Source of the DNA: Struthidea cinerea
Lineage: Eukaryota > Chordata > Aves > Passeriformes > Corcoracidae
DNA: 64,000 nt
Reading direction: 5' to 3'
Assembly: GCA_013397865.1 (NCBI GenBank)
Contig: VZTI01004336.1
Span: forward strand, 1-64,000
The first letter of the stretch is position 1. Every line of letters starts with the position of its first letter. Both the position numbers and the translations under genes were made by a program. This document shows, one piece after another, positions 1-12,600 of this stretch. A model generated the notes under the pieces. The model did not search any database and was not told the origin of the DNA. It saw nothing but the letters and a program-made list of their open reading frames with translations.

Positions 1-719
1 CTCAGCAGCTGGCTGCAGCAGAGGAACCCACAAGCAGCTCCTGCTCCACCTGCACATCCTTGCCCATGTCCAGCAGTGCAGCCAGAAGTTCTCACCTCAA
101 CAATCTTGAGGAGCAGAGCTGCTTACTTATAAGAACATTATTTAGTATCTTGAAGGACCAAAGAAGAGGAACTTGTCTCCACAGATGGTTTCTGCATAGC
201 ATACTGTGCCAAAGTCTGCCCAGGGCCCACCTGGTGCTGCATGCAAGTGTGCTTCTCAGCATCTGAAGGGATAGAAGGTTTCCTCCTGACCTCTGTTTCT
301 CTTTTTATTCTGTCTTATTTATTGTGTCTTCTTAAAACCATTTGTTGTCAGGTCTTTCTTACTGAGCTGCAGAAAGTGCCCTGCACCTTCTTTCTCACCT
401 CACCCACACTCCAGACCTTGGTGCAGAACAGCAGGTCATCACAGTCTCAGCACACAAACATGTGGCTTATCGAGATACCTAATTAGGCAAACAAAGGACA
501 GACTATTTTCAGAAAAGGAGGCAAAAGGATTATTCATAAAATACTGATGCTGTCTAATAACACTCAGAGGTGGGACATGATGAAAAAACAAAAGATAACA
601 ATCACTGTGAACTTAGAAAGGTACAAAAAGTATGCTCAGGAGAACCAGGTTGTAGTTACTGATCATGAATAATCCACGACGTGCCAAGGACTTAATAAGC
701 AGTGCCCCTTGTTCTGCTA
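1..719. other. No gene recognised
   Basis: Moderately GC-rich over 1-480 (two short frames, neither ATG-initiated with recognisable content), then AT-rich up to the LTR. A GTGAGA donor-like site occurs on the minus strand near 105, but no exon could be built around it. Confidence 0.5.
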
Positions 720-1306
720 TGTTGTGGTGTAACCCCAGCTGGAAACTGAGCACCAAGTAGCCACTCACTCACTCCCCCTCCCCTTACCCCCACACCATGA
801 TGGGGAGGAGAATCAAAAAATGGTAAAACCCATGGGCTGAGATAAGAACAGTTTAATAATCAAAATAAATTTAAGTGTAATAGTAATTAATAATAATAAC
901 GCAAAGCGAGATAACAAAAACAGAGAAAAGAAAATCCAAGAGAAACAAGTGATGCACAGTACCATTCCTCTCCACCCACTGACTGATGCGCAGCCCATCT
1001 CCCAGCAGTGATCGACCCCTCCCAGCCAACTCCTCCCGGTTTATATACTGGACATGATATCCTAGGGAAAGTCTCTTTGGCCAGTTTGGGCCAGCTGTCC
1101 TGGCCATGCTCCCTCCCAGGTCCTCGTGCAGCTCCTCACTGGCGGAGCACAGGAACCTGAAGAGCCCCTGGCTCAGGGTAAGCACTGCTGAGCACCAACT
1201 GAGCCATCAGTGTGTTATCAACATCAGTCTCATACTGAGTCCATAACACAGCACTGTACCAGCTACTAGGAGAAGAATTAACTCTCTCCCAGTGGAAACC
1301 AGAATA
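720..1306 (-). mobile_element. Solo LTR of an avian ERV (ERVL-like), minus orientation
   Basis: On the minus strand the element runs from a CTGGTTTCCACTGGGAGAG start near 1306 through a TATATAA box (1041-1047) and an ATTAAA poly(A) signal (852-857) to a GGTTACACCACAACA end at 720. The overall pattern, with the AT-rich block after the TATA region and the conserved GGGCCAGCTGTCC-like part, matches a very common avian LTR that I recognise from many bird transcripts. No internal region or clear target duplication flanks it, so it appears to be a solo LTR. Short ORFs across it are not genes. Confidence 0.8.
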
Positions 1307-4300
1307 TGTTGCCAGAAGTACTCCTGGCCACACCACTTGAATATACACACCTTGGTTCTTCTGATAGAATGAGTGAAATATAAGTCAGTGAGCTAAGTGA
1401 GATGAGCTTTAAAATAAAAATCACCATCCCTTTCTGTATGGTCTCACACAGAGATTTCTTACATTATGTGTCTCATTAATTGGTCCTCCACTGAAATTTG
1501 CCAATTTAGACACAACAGGATAAAATAAAAAACTAGCAAACATTTCCAGCCATGGAGATAGGAAAGGAGAACAGATCTAACTGTGCTATACATGAGGGAG
1601 TGTCACAATTAAAAAAAAAAACAAACCAGTTTCAAGTCATGGACCCACAGACAGCAATAGTGGCTACACCATTCTCTGCTGGCCAGGAGTATGTCTGGTA
1701 ATTCTAGTGAACAGGAATAGATTGGAAATCCCAGGCAATTGTTGCATGACACCACCCACAGCGCCTTCACAGATCTGCTTGAACAAGAAATATAAATATC
1801 TCGAGCCATTACAAATTTACTTCTCTTTTAAATATCCCTTGATAGCAACAAGGGAAAGCTGCATTTACAAGAGGCCAGAGTCTGCCTGGTATGTATGACC
1901 AAATTAATTCTCTCGTTTAATTTACTACTGAATTTTGTTCCTAGTATACAGGTCAGCTTCCCCATCGCCTCCCAGCAGTTCCCTCCTTTGGATCAAATGG
2001 GAATACATTAGGGTACAAGGAGTATCAGAGCTCTGAATTGAACTTCAGAGGGAAAGCAAAGCCGCAAACAGTACATGGAGGCAATAGAGTACCAGAAATC
2101 CTGTCCTGAAATGAGAATGAAAAATGCCATGGAAATTAGCACTTTTACAAGAGCTTTTTATCTTCCTGTGAGAACACAGAATGGCAAAAAGCTCTGTTCT
2201 TGAAAACACTGCCTCCCAGTGCCATATTATCCGCCACTGGAAAAATCTGTGCTACTTTCTCCTAGGAGACTATATCAGAGAATACCCTGAGTTGAAAGGG
2301 ACACACAAGGATCATGGAGTCCAAGTTCTGGTATATTTAGCTATTTATTAGCTAATTTAGATAATTATTTAGCATAATTATGCTAATAAAAACTTGTGAT
2401 ATACAGTCAAAGCTTAGCAATAAAGTCGAAAGCTGTTTTCCAGAGGAATCTGCAAAATGCGAAGCACCACCTCAGCATTTCTCATAGGAGCTTGATTTCC
2501 AGCACTTTTTCACTTTTAAAGGCACAAGAATCTGTTTTCAGACATCGTGTTCATAGTTGCTGCATTATTTGCAGAGGAATTAAGTAATTTCTAGTAGAGT
2601 TTCTCAGTTGCTCTCCCACACTAAAATTATTCACAAGACTAAGCTTACAAATAAAGTAGAATCAAGTTTTAGGTGAGAAGAGACAGGGTTATGGAGCCTG
2701 TTCTAGAACCAGTGCCAAAGTGCACTTTAAATTGGAAGTGGAATCCCCTCTGTAAATGTTTTTCTACTGCTGGAAGGAAAAAGCCACAATCCCACTTCTA
2801 TCTAGACCAGAACCCCTCAGCAACCTGACAGCAGGCAAATCCTCTCTTTGTGGTCAATCCTTCAGGTTTTTTTCCTTTGACCCAACTCAGAAGTGATTCG
2901 AAAGCACGTTATGTCATACTCTAAAGCTGCTGTTCCAACAAACTGTTTGGCTGCCAGTCTGTGACAGTCTGAGTCCTTCCCAAGGGCAACAAAGCAGAGA
3001 ATATCATCTGCTTCATCATGCTCTCAGCATACTAATGTTCAGTAATAAAATAAACATACAAACCCATGCCTATTACTTCCCCACAGAACTCATGAAAAAA
3101 CACCCACTAAACCCACAAAGACAGCACTGACTGCCAATAGAAGGCAACATTTTTCTCTCACACATTGACTTGAAGGGGGTTGACAGAGCTCAACAAAGTT
3201 TTTCTGTCATTTCTATGAACAAAGAACCTGCAGCATGGCACAAATCATGATACTTTTGTCAAAGGTAGTGTGAACAAGAATTTTAAGTAAAAAGTGGAGC
3301 TGGGAAGTGAAGAAGCATCTCACATGGAAAAAAATAGGGTGTGCTTTGCCACAACAGTATCTCTTCAGTTAAACCCACTTAGGGGCTTCAGACTCTTGTA
3401 CATGATTTATACAGCTCTTTATAGAACAACCCTTTATCAGTGGACATTATTATAATAATGTTCTTATGGAGTCTGCATAATCTTTCCAACCAGTCCTAGA
3501 GGGATGCCCATGAATGTGTCTGGAAAATCTTGGCGAAAAAAAAGGCAGCAGGTGTGGAGAGTAGGAGGAAAGAAAGTAAATTACCATTTTCGGGATTGCT
3601 GAATTTTCACCACAAGAAATTAGAAAAAATAATGTGATGTGCTCACTTTTCAACCTGGTACAAGTTCTTACATTGTTTGGTTGGATAAATATTGGTGTGA
3701 AATAAGACCCACTTCTTTCCCTTTAAAATATGGGTAGCTAAAGTTTTAGACATCATTTGAAGAAAGATGTCTTGCTTTTTTAGAGCTGTGAACTTGTTCC
3801 AAGATGGAGTACACAGCTCCTGCTTTATCATTTTCATTCTGGAAGTCAGGAAAAATATCAGAACAAGCTTGCCATAGGATGGGTTGTGTAGCCAGATTGC
3901 CAGAGATATTTGGTATCTCCAGCCCTGAAAGTTTTCAAGACTCAGCTGGGCAAAGCTGCAGCTGACCAACTTGGTAAATATACTGGATCATTTAGAGATC
4001 CAGTATATTTATGACCTTTTGAAAACAGAACATTACAAGCAGCAGTGAAACAAGGAAGAAAATTATGGTACAGGCATGGGAAGAGAAAATCCAAATGACA
4101 AACCAGGGAATTTAACAGAACTGTCATGTTGGCACCACAAGCGTACAGGAACATCTATGAATTCTCTCACATCTAGGGTTTAGTTTGACAAACAATTCCT
4201 GATAAGACTAAGAACTGGTAATGTCGGCTATTTCTAGCCACATCTGTACAGACAGAAACTCTTTTGGAAATGAATTTGGTAATTTAACCCCTCTGTTGCC

Positions 4301-7300
4301 ATATGATTTGACACAGGACTGGTTGTAAGCAACTGAACCATTTTAAATATAAGGATTTTATGGAAATTATAGGAACTTAAAACTTCAGTAGACTTCTTGC
4401 AGAACTGCTTAGTTTTTGATGGTGGTTCTTTCAACCCTACTTTTTCAGAGGAGTATTTTTAAAAAGCCCCTGAATACTGGAATATTAAGAGTGGTTAGAG
4501 CATCCTTCTGGTGGAATACTCAATTTGGTGTTCCTTGACACTCTTCAAGTATTTCCTGTCAAACCAGAGAATGATCCTCCTGGACTAATATTCTGCCTCC
4601 TCAGAACCAGTAATTTAAATTTTAAATTTACCTTCATATTGCAACATGGTTATAATTCACATACAGCTGAGAGAATGTTTGAAGCTCATTTACAGGCATT
4701 TCATGTTTATCTAAAACAGGAGATTGATAAGCTACTGATAGTGGTGGAAGTTGGACCCTGTACTTAGCCATTAAAGAGTTTTTCTTTCAAGTCGCCACTG
4801 CAATTGGGACCATGCTGTTCAGTTATTCATATGTAGGTCACATTATGACTGTAGCCTGTTATTCATCCCTTCAAATAGATTTTAGTTGCCCAAACAAATG
4901 GAAAATCAAAAGAATCAGTGGTGCCCTCTAAACAGAATGTGCTCAGTATGGCAGATGCACAACTACAAACTCTATTAACAGTCTGATACTATCTGTCCTT
5001 TATGCCAATTGTATGGAGCCAATTAACTACCTTAACTCAAGTGAAGAGTCACTTCTTGGAAGGTGACCAGCAGATGACCAGCTGCATCTTAATTTTTCAT
5101 TCCTGCCCCCATGCTTGGACATAAGCAGAAAAAAGAGAAAGCACAGCCAAAGAGGCATAACAAACAAATAATTCTTAGCCATTTCTAGAACACATTCTGC
5201 TCATGTGAAAACACAAGAATAACCCTGAGATTGTTTTATCACAAACCATGAATTTGGGGCCAATACACTCCTAGGACAGAGGAGCCATGGCAAGGTAACA
5301 GGAAGGTGTTGTTCAGAATATCCTTTTAAGACAGTGTCTTTCAAAGAAGGCTAATTTATTGATGAAAATTCTTTATGGCAAGGCATCAATGCAATGAAAA
5401 ATTGAGAAACTCACGGAAGCATTTTTAATGAAAAGATCCCACCTTAAAAAGGCTGATTGCATGTGTATTTCTCAGCTTTATAACAGCCCCAGTCTTGGCA
5501 CTTCGAAGTTTCAAGTACTGTGCATGTCACTGCACTGAGGAATTATAACAAGCCAGGGGATTTACAGCCCAGACTAACAGCAGTTGGATTTCTGTGGGAG
5601 TTTAAAGCCCTGTGAGCTGTTCTGGTCCTGACTGCTGGTAGAAAAAGAAAACAGCATGCCAGATGCAGCTAAGCAGCCACAGAGCTTAGAATACAGCCAA
5701 CAGCTGGACTAATGATGTCAGGGGAGGATTGATTCAGCTCATGAATGGTAAACAAGGTTTACCATTGAAGACAATGGGACGTAATTACCAAGTAGGGAAA
5801 AATAGAAGCCCAAAGGAGTATTTTGGTAACTTGTGAATAAACTTGTGACATTTTCTCCGACCTCTGCTTTCTTTTCCTCCAGACACAGGTGTTATTTTCT
5901 TCCTTTTTGTTGTTTTATTTGTTTCAAGCACAGAACATCAGGATTTTTCCAGAAAAAACTCTTGCTCGCTTGCTTTCTGCAGTTCTATGACACATTTTGA
6001 CACTGGCTAATCAGTACCAAAAAGGTGTTTGAATGAACTGAGAAGGAGCAGTCTTCTACAGCCTACTAGTACAGATAAGGGCAATGAGATTTATGATCCA
6101 GTTGTCCAGTGACTACATGATTAAATGGCTCATGCTTTCAATGCAAGAAGCAAACAGCCAGCCTTGTTCTAAAGAGCAAAAGCTTCCCTTTTCTGCAAAG
6201 ACATTGTTCTTACAGTAGCAGGTTATCACACTGAAGGACATGTTTCCCCTAATTAAAGTCAATAAAATGAATGCAAGCAAGACAGGTTTTCATGTCCACC
6301 TCTCCAATGAGTGATTCATGGGTTTAGCAGTTCATTAATGAAATCGAACATCCTGATGATTACATGAGCTTTATAAGATTTTTTTTTCTCTTAGCTTTAA
6401 TTTTCTGAGCTGGTTCTAATCAGATAAGTAATGAGGGTACAGTCTTTAACCTCGTTGTCAAGAAAAGCAAAGATAGGCAGATGGTAACCATGGGACAGGG
6501 TTATACTTTGTGATATCAAGCACCCTAGCAACAGGGATCTACAAACAGCAGCTGGAAAACACATTCTCCTTGCTATTTCACTGAATTATTGTGGGGTTTT
6601 ATACTGAGACTACTGCGTTCATTTAGAGGTATTTTTCTTCTCCCATCCCCCATGTAAACAAGTCTCATTACAAAGCTCTGAAGACAAATATTTCAAATAT
6701 AGATGAACATTTTGCACTTGGAGAGCTGCCCTGTAACAATGCAACAGAACACAAGGCCTTATCTCTCTTGGATAGGGAGTGATGTCAACAGTAGCTATGT
6801 TAACAAAGAGGTCAATAATGACTAGTAAACATAACCCAAACAATTGAGTAAGTGAAGGGTAAGCCATCAGGGGCTGGTGCAGAAGAGAGACTAGTGCTTT
6901 TACACGGCCTTTAAAAAAATTCCTTGTTTATTTGTATCAGGAACACAGAAAGCAGAGACAGCCAGTTAGCTGGACTCTTTTTATTAATTATTATAGAGAA
7001 ATTTTCATTATCTTTTCATACATTCTACAGCAACCCACTTCCAAACACTGCCCAGTAGAAAACCCCAATCATTCAGTCAAAAAGACTGCCAAACTGGTCT
7101 CTTGGAAGTATAATATCCCCAGCAGCATTTTGTGAGAGACAGTGTGTGCATACACGAGAGAAAATTAGCATTTCTACTGAACCGGTAAAGAAGGGCAGCT
7201 ATGTAGAAACATACCATGACCTAAATAAGTCACTATACAATGCACCAATAAACAGTTCATTAAAAATTCCAACAAAACTGCCAGCAATTGTTTGTTTTCA

Positions 7301-7353
7301 GATCTCCCTTGAAAAATTTGTGAAAAAATTTGTCGGCTTGCAAATTTTACCTC
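1307..7353. other. No gene recognised; AT-rich intergenic DNA
   Basis: Only short frames without recognisable protein content. It contains one perfect hairpin (3976-4010). I see no CR1 or LTR signature, although old diverged copies could be missed by eye. Confidence 0.5.
3976..4010. repeat. Perfect 14-bp inverted repeat, 7-nt loop
   Basis: AAATATACTGGATC (3976-3989) pairs with GATCCAGTATATTT (3997-4010). No gene around it. Confidence 0.97.
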
Positions 7354-7676
7354 ATGCTCTTGATAAGTAACTCGTCCTTCTATGCACATTGAAACTACGT
7401 ATGTTCCCAGAGGATACAGGGCAAAGGCTACTTTTAAGAACAACACTAAGAAAAATGTCAGGGCTCCTCGTTACTGCTCTGCATTACGGACTGCATCTGA
7501 AGGCTATGCGAACCGTTCATAACAAACAGCTGGACAAGTCTCTATTTCAACAAGTATCAACAAATATCACAACTGAAAATAACGCATCTTCATTTTCAGA
7601 TTTAACTCTGTCGTCCTTAAGGGCTTTGTCAATTAGACTGTACAGTACTGCACTTGCCAGGTGCCTTTCCCTGTAA
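7354..7676 (-). other. Unassigned coding-like block (possible exons or old insertion)
   Basis: On the minus strand a strong acceptor (TTTTTTCTTTACAG, ending near 7677) is followed by 44 open codons beginning ERHLASAVLYSLIDKALKDD and ending at a TGA. About 110 nt later another acceptor-like TTTTTCTTAG precedes an open segment LFLKVAFALYPLGTYVVSMC that continues to a GTAAAA donor at 7354. The plus strand is also open across most of the block (7389-7676). CpG dinucleotides are clearly more frequent than in flanking DNA. I do not recognise the protein. It may be real exons, a retrocopy with a frame break, or chance. Confidence 0.25.
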
Positions 7677-9027
7677 AGAAAAAACAACCTCTGACAGCTG
7701 CCATACAAAGATGTTTTGACATCCATATGATACAGAGCCTCACACTGCTGAACACACCTTAATTCAGCTGTTTGTTGGGTGGCTGTAGTTTAAACTCCTT
7801 CTGGAATGATAAAATGTACGCTTCAGTGCCTCCATGGTTATTTACAAGCTATTCTGCTTTTATCTAGTTTTCAGGCAATATTTCTGAAGCATAAGTAAGT
7901 ATACTATGACAAGAATCCTGAGAACCAGCTAAAACCAAAAAACAGCCTTTAAAACCAATATCTACCCCATCTCAGGATTTTTCACCTAAATTCTTTAAAG
8001 GTGCTCATTTACTTCTTGGGTTGTGGAAAACATGAGCGCTATCAGTTGAACAACAAACAGGTGATTCCATGATGTATTTACTTGAGATACTGCCAGAAAT
8101 CCACACCTTGCACTAACAGACCTGACTCACCGAGTACTTGGGGAAAAAAAAATCAGACAAAAAATATGAATGCATGAAAAAAATTATCAAATAAAATTTC
8201 ATTCTAGGTATTGAAAACAAAGACATTAGTAATTTCTATAAAAGTTACCCTGGTTTGTTCTTTTGTTGTTGTTGTTGTTGTTAATTTTTTTTTTAAAAAG
8301 TTCTTTTCAGTGTAAACTCTGCCCTTAATCTCAGCAGATCCTGCATGAAGTGCTACAGTTCACCAATCATCACAGGTGTTTACAACAAATACTTGCATAT
8401 TTAAACAAACATTGACAGCAATTTTTAGTTCAGTGAATATTCCAACCACTTAGAACTTGGCAGAAAGCCCTGTCATGACAAATACAAAGGCTACAAAAAG
8501 CAGGGCAACACAGAAAGTACAGTTTTTGCTTACACTCTTATGGCTGCTACATGACATCAGTCATGTAGTAATGGTGTAAATATCCAAATAGACATCAAAA
8601 TGGTGACAAAATTAATTAAACTCCAGACCCTTATCCAATCAAAGCGGCTTGAACTGAGAATACTCAAAGCAGTCTGTAACTTGCTGATAAATTCTGTGCA
8701 CTTCACCAGCACATAAAATGTGCAAGTGACTTATGCACTGTTTGTTCCTCAAAATAGTATTTAACTGGGGTTAATTAGGACTTGCAGCCCCTTGCAGATC
8801 TTATCAGCTTTGGAAAAGCAGTTGAACATCAAAGAATGAAATGTAAAGGAAAGACCCTGCAAAGTAACCTGTTGCTACCCTATTCTTAGTTAGGTACCTC
8901 CAGATCCTTCTCACTATAATATCCGCTTGCTCCACCCCATTCCACTCAGCCAGCAGTTCTTGCCTGTGTACATGGCAAAAGTGACTGATGACAGGTACAA
9001 TGTTGCAGAACGCACTAAAAGTTTTAA
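7677..9027. repeat. Intergenic; (TTG)n microsatellite at 8264-8282
   Basis: About six uninterrupted TTG units followed by a T/A homopolymer stretch. The rest is unassigned AT-rich sequence without a supportable ORF. Confidence 0.7.
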
Positions 9028-9634
9028 TGCTACACGATAATTTCAGTCAACAGTTGACCGGTCAAAGGAGGACAATTATTAAGGAGACTTCCCTTTCTAA
9101 ACATTCAGGAGCCACTCTGGCACTACCTAAGCTGGGACCGAGGCCCCTTTGCAGCTACACCCCCCATATTCACAGTCACACCAGGTTTCCTTATGGCCTC
9201 AAACCCAAGTTTCCCTTAGTAGAGTCTCTGATGTCCAGATCCTTAAAATAATTTAATCTTGGAGCAATAACAGCTCAAGCTCAGTGCCTCCAAGGAGGGA
9301 CCTTGAACAAAGGAACCACTGGGCTTTTATACCCTCACAGTCTAAGTGTGGGAAAGGCTGGAGTCATCGGCTGCAGAAGTTTCTCTGAGTGTCCAGTCAC
9401 CTGGCTGGGCCACAGGTCCCTGGGCAGGTCATGGCCTCTTGCCTGGGGCTTGGGCTCCCAGACCCAGAGCCCAACCTGCAGCTCCAGCTGCAGCTGCACA
9501 CAGAGCTGTGCTCCATACATGAGCACTAAATGTACTCCTCAACACACTGACCACGAACAACTCTGGATATTTTAGGCGTATTTAACACGGCAAACTCTGC
9601 CGTCCATTTGGTGGTGGTCTGGCTGCAGACAACA
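9028..9634 (-). mobile_element. Probable older LTR, minus orientation
   Basis: Read on the minus strand, this GC-richer block starts TGTTGTCTGCAGCC, has a TATAAAAG box (9324-9331) and an ATTAAA near 9252, and ends TGTAGCA. The layout (start TG, TATA, poly(A) signal about 75 nt later, end CA) is that of a retroviral LTR. The motif TTTAA occurs next to both ends but is offset by 3 bp on the right, so the target duplication is not convincing. Exact family unknown. Confidence 0.5.
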
Positions 9635-12600
9635 GCCTTTAATGTGGGAGACAGAGGTACAAATCCATTCTTTCATTCCCACAGCAGTTACTTCCCAAGC
9701 TAAAGATACTGGAACAGATCACACATGGGTCGCTGTTAAAAACAAGCCAACAAAAATGTCTACCTCCGTCCCACCAATATTTCCTCATGGAAAGAGCATC
9801 TCACTTCTTATTAAGGCAACAAAGCTTATGCGGCTGCATGATCAGCCTCTCTGTTTTACATGAAGTTTTAATGAGACTCAAGTGAGGTTGAAATGGCTCT
9901 TCTGGTACTTAAAGTCAAGCAGAGAAACCCAATATATATCTTCATACCATAGAAAATGGATCTCCTTGGTTACATCACCAATATGAGTATAAAAAGTAGC
10001 AGGAAAAAAGGCAGACCAAACTACAGGATGCTCTCAAAGGTGCCTGATGCCTCCATAAGAATTTTGTAATTGCAAGTTTTCAGTACTTTAACAAACACTC
10101 TTCTAAAGTAGTTTACACTTACTCCAGTTAACTCTTAATTTCTACTCAAGCCTGTGATCTAAAAATCAGCAAACCATATGGTTCTTGTTCGACAGCAGAA
10201 CAGGATGCAGCAGCCAGAATCAGGGCTCAGGGAAGTGGACCAGTTGCTCCCTGGCCAGCCTTCCTACTATTCAAATTGTTGACTAAAGAAGCGCATTAAT
10301 TTAAAAGTGCATTTGTACCTGCTCAAAGCTCTTACTTATTAGAAACATCAATCATCAAAGCGCACTTTCATTTCAGCGTGGGCTAAAATACATTCAGTTT
10401 AGGTGAGTGTGCACAAGCACACCCTCAGTGTACCTCAACACCCTCCAGCCAAACCTGGAGACAGCCAAGACAGTTGTTATCTTTTACAGCAACCCAGGTT
10501 ACAAGAAACAAGTTTGGCCACTTCTTTACACAGACATTTGTAATCTCTAATCTCCTGGGGGAACAATGCCCCACTCCCCACAAGCCACGTGGAATTTATA
10601 GGTGAACAAAACAATGCTGAATCAGATTGCAGGCTATAAAAGGAATCTTTTCCTCTCAGAATTCTGTTTGCACTACAGAAAATTACCTATGCAAGCACTT
10701 GCTGCAACTTCAAAGTTAAAAGAACATGGTCTAGATTGAAACGGCATTTACAAAACCTTATGTGTGGGGTTTCCAGAACGAAGACTATTTTGCACGTTAA
10801 GATTTTAATCTTCAATCAAAGATCTGGAAAGAAGAAAGTCTACTTATTCCTTTGTAGGAAGAATATGCAGACTCTGTTATGTTTCACAGACGTAAAATAC
10901 GTATTTTTAAATACTAACATGGAAGTGGAGAGCTCAGGTTCTCATATGCCAGTGTTTTAACACTCTTTATATGCAAACCTTCTTCTTGGTTGTTTACTTC
11001 TCATTTTAAAACAATTATTCAATTCTCTGTGTCTTGGACTAGGCAACGTAGGAAAAAATTTTTGTAAAACCTACCATTTCTCTTTCTGAAAAAAAAAATT
11101 GTGAAACATTCCTTCAATTTAACAAAGGAAATTTCAAACACTTGTCAATAACCAGAGGCAGAATAAAGAACTAACAAACAAAAATAGGTCTTCTGAGATT
11201 AGGAAGATTTTGTTTTGTTGGAATACCTTTGTCATGAAACAGTCACTACAGATTTAAGAACAGTGTTTTGGAAAATACCGCTGTAATTAAATTTCTTGCT
11301 ATAGCTCATCAACACTTTTCATTTTCCGTGGTATAAAGGGATTTCTTTAGGCTAAGAGGCCCACTGAAATCTCTTGCATAGGCTAAAAAAGTATTTCCAG
11401 GCTGTGCTGAACTCAAGGATTTTCTAAATCTTTTCTGAAAAACCACAAAATACATCTGTTATTTTCCCTGCAGGGCTGCTACTGTTTTTCTAGTAAGAAT
11501 AACATAAGACTTAATCTAAATTTTGAACACACTTTCTGAATGTTGTGCCCACTCTCTTTTGCCAGGGTGCAAGAATGCTTTCACGTTTTGCCCTCATCCT
11601 CCTGCACTGCAGTTATTGAGACAAGCATCTTTCTAAGCATTGCGGCCCAGAAGGCCAGTGTTCTGCATCAAGGCAGCCAAGAAGAATATTTATGCCTGTT
11701 TCAAACCATTTTGGTACTGTAGGTACAGGGGCAAAAAAGCCCTAGCGGCCTTGTGTCATTTAATTTTGTGACTGATATGTTTAGCGTCGAGTTCTCTGAA
11801 GATGGATTTAAGACCTTTCTAACACTTCTGTTAATACCCAGATGATTTTCCGTGTTTCTCTTACCCTTTACAGAGGGTATTTAATTAAAGATACAAGTAT
11901 AGTTTGACAGTTTCAAACCGGATTTTTTAACACAGAAAATGACTAGACATTATGTCTGCAGGTTTCCTTTGTAGCTGTAGACTTCTAGGAATTATTTCTC
12001 AGACAACATCTAACCCTTTGAAAAGCAAATCTGTTCTTTTCACCAAAGTATGGGCATGTCTCTCATAAAAATAAAATAATTCTCAGTTTATCAGAGAACC
12101 AGTAACATAAAAACTGCCTATCCATGATGTCAATTCTATTACTGCATCCTCATTAAATTGCCTCCAAACTGGCTTGAGATTTCTCAATGGCACAGGCGTG
12201 ATTGAATGCAGCTGTTCTAAGGATGAGCAAAAGGAGATGGCCTAATATGAGGCAAATATGTGGGTAAGACCTGGAAGGCTTGGCTTAGTTGTCCCTCTGC
12301 TGTTTGGGAGACAAGGATACTAGGACATGTGGCAACAACTTGCTTTTCCCTTACCCTTTCCTTGCCATGTTGTATTCCTGTGCCACTCACCTCAGCTGTT
12401 CTCTCAGCAGCAGGCAAAAGGACACATCCCCGAAAACCAGAAGAGAGAAGGAATGAAAATAAGGTCAGTAATGTTCATTACAAGAAGATATTCAGAGAGG
12501 TACACTGCATTTTTCTGTAAGATTGAACTGTCTCATGCCTTTTTAACATATGTCAAAACCGGCTGCTCACTAAATCTATTGTAAAACTGGAAGTTTCAAT

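Noticed and set aside
871..1185. 104-codon minus-strand ORF
   Set aside because: Entirely within the solo LTR; not a viral gene.
9601..9634. Possible DHHC-type exon on the minus strand (GGTGGTGGTC on the plus strand)
   Set aside because: The expected Cys codon before the His-His-Asp complement is absent, and the site falls within the LTR-like block.
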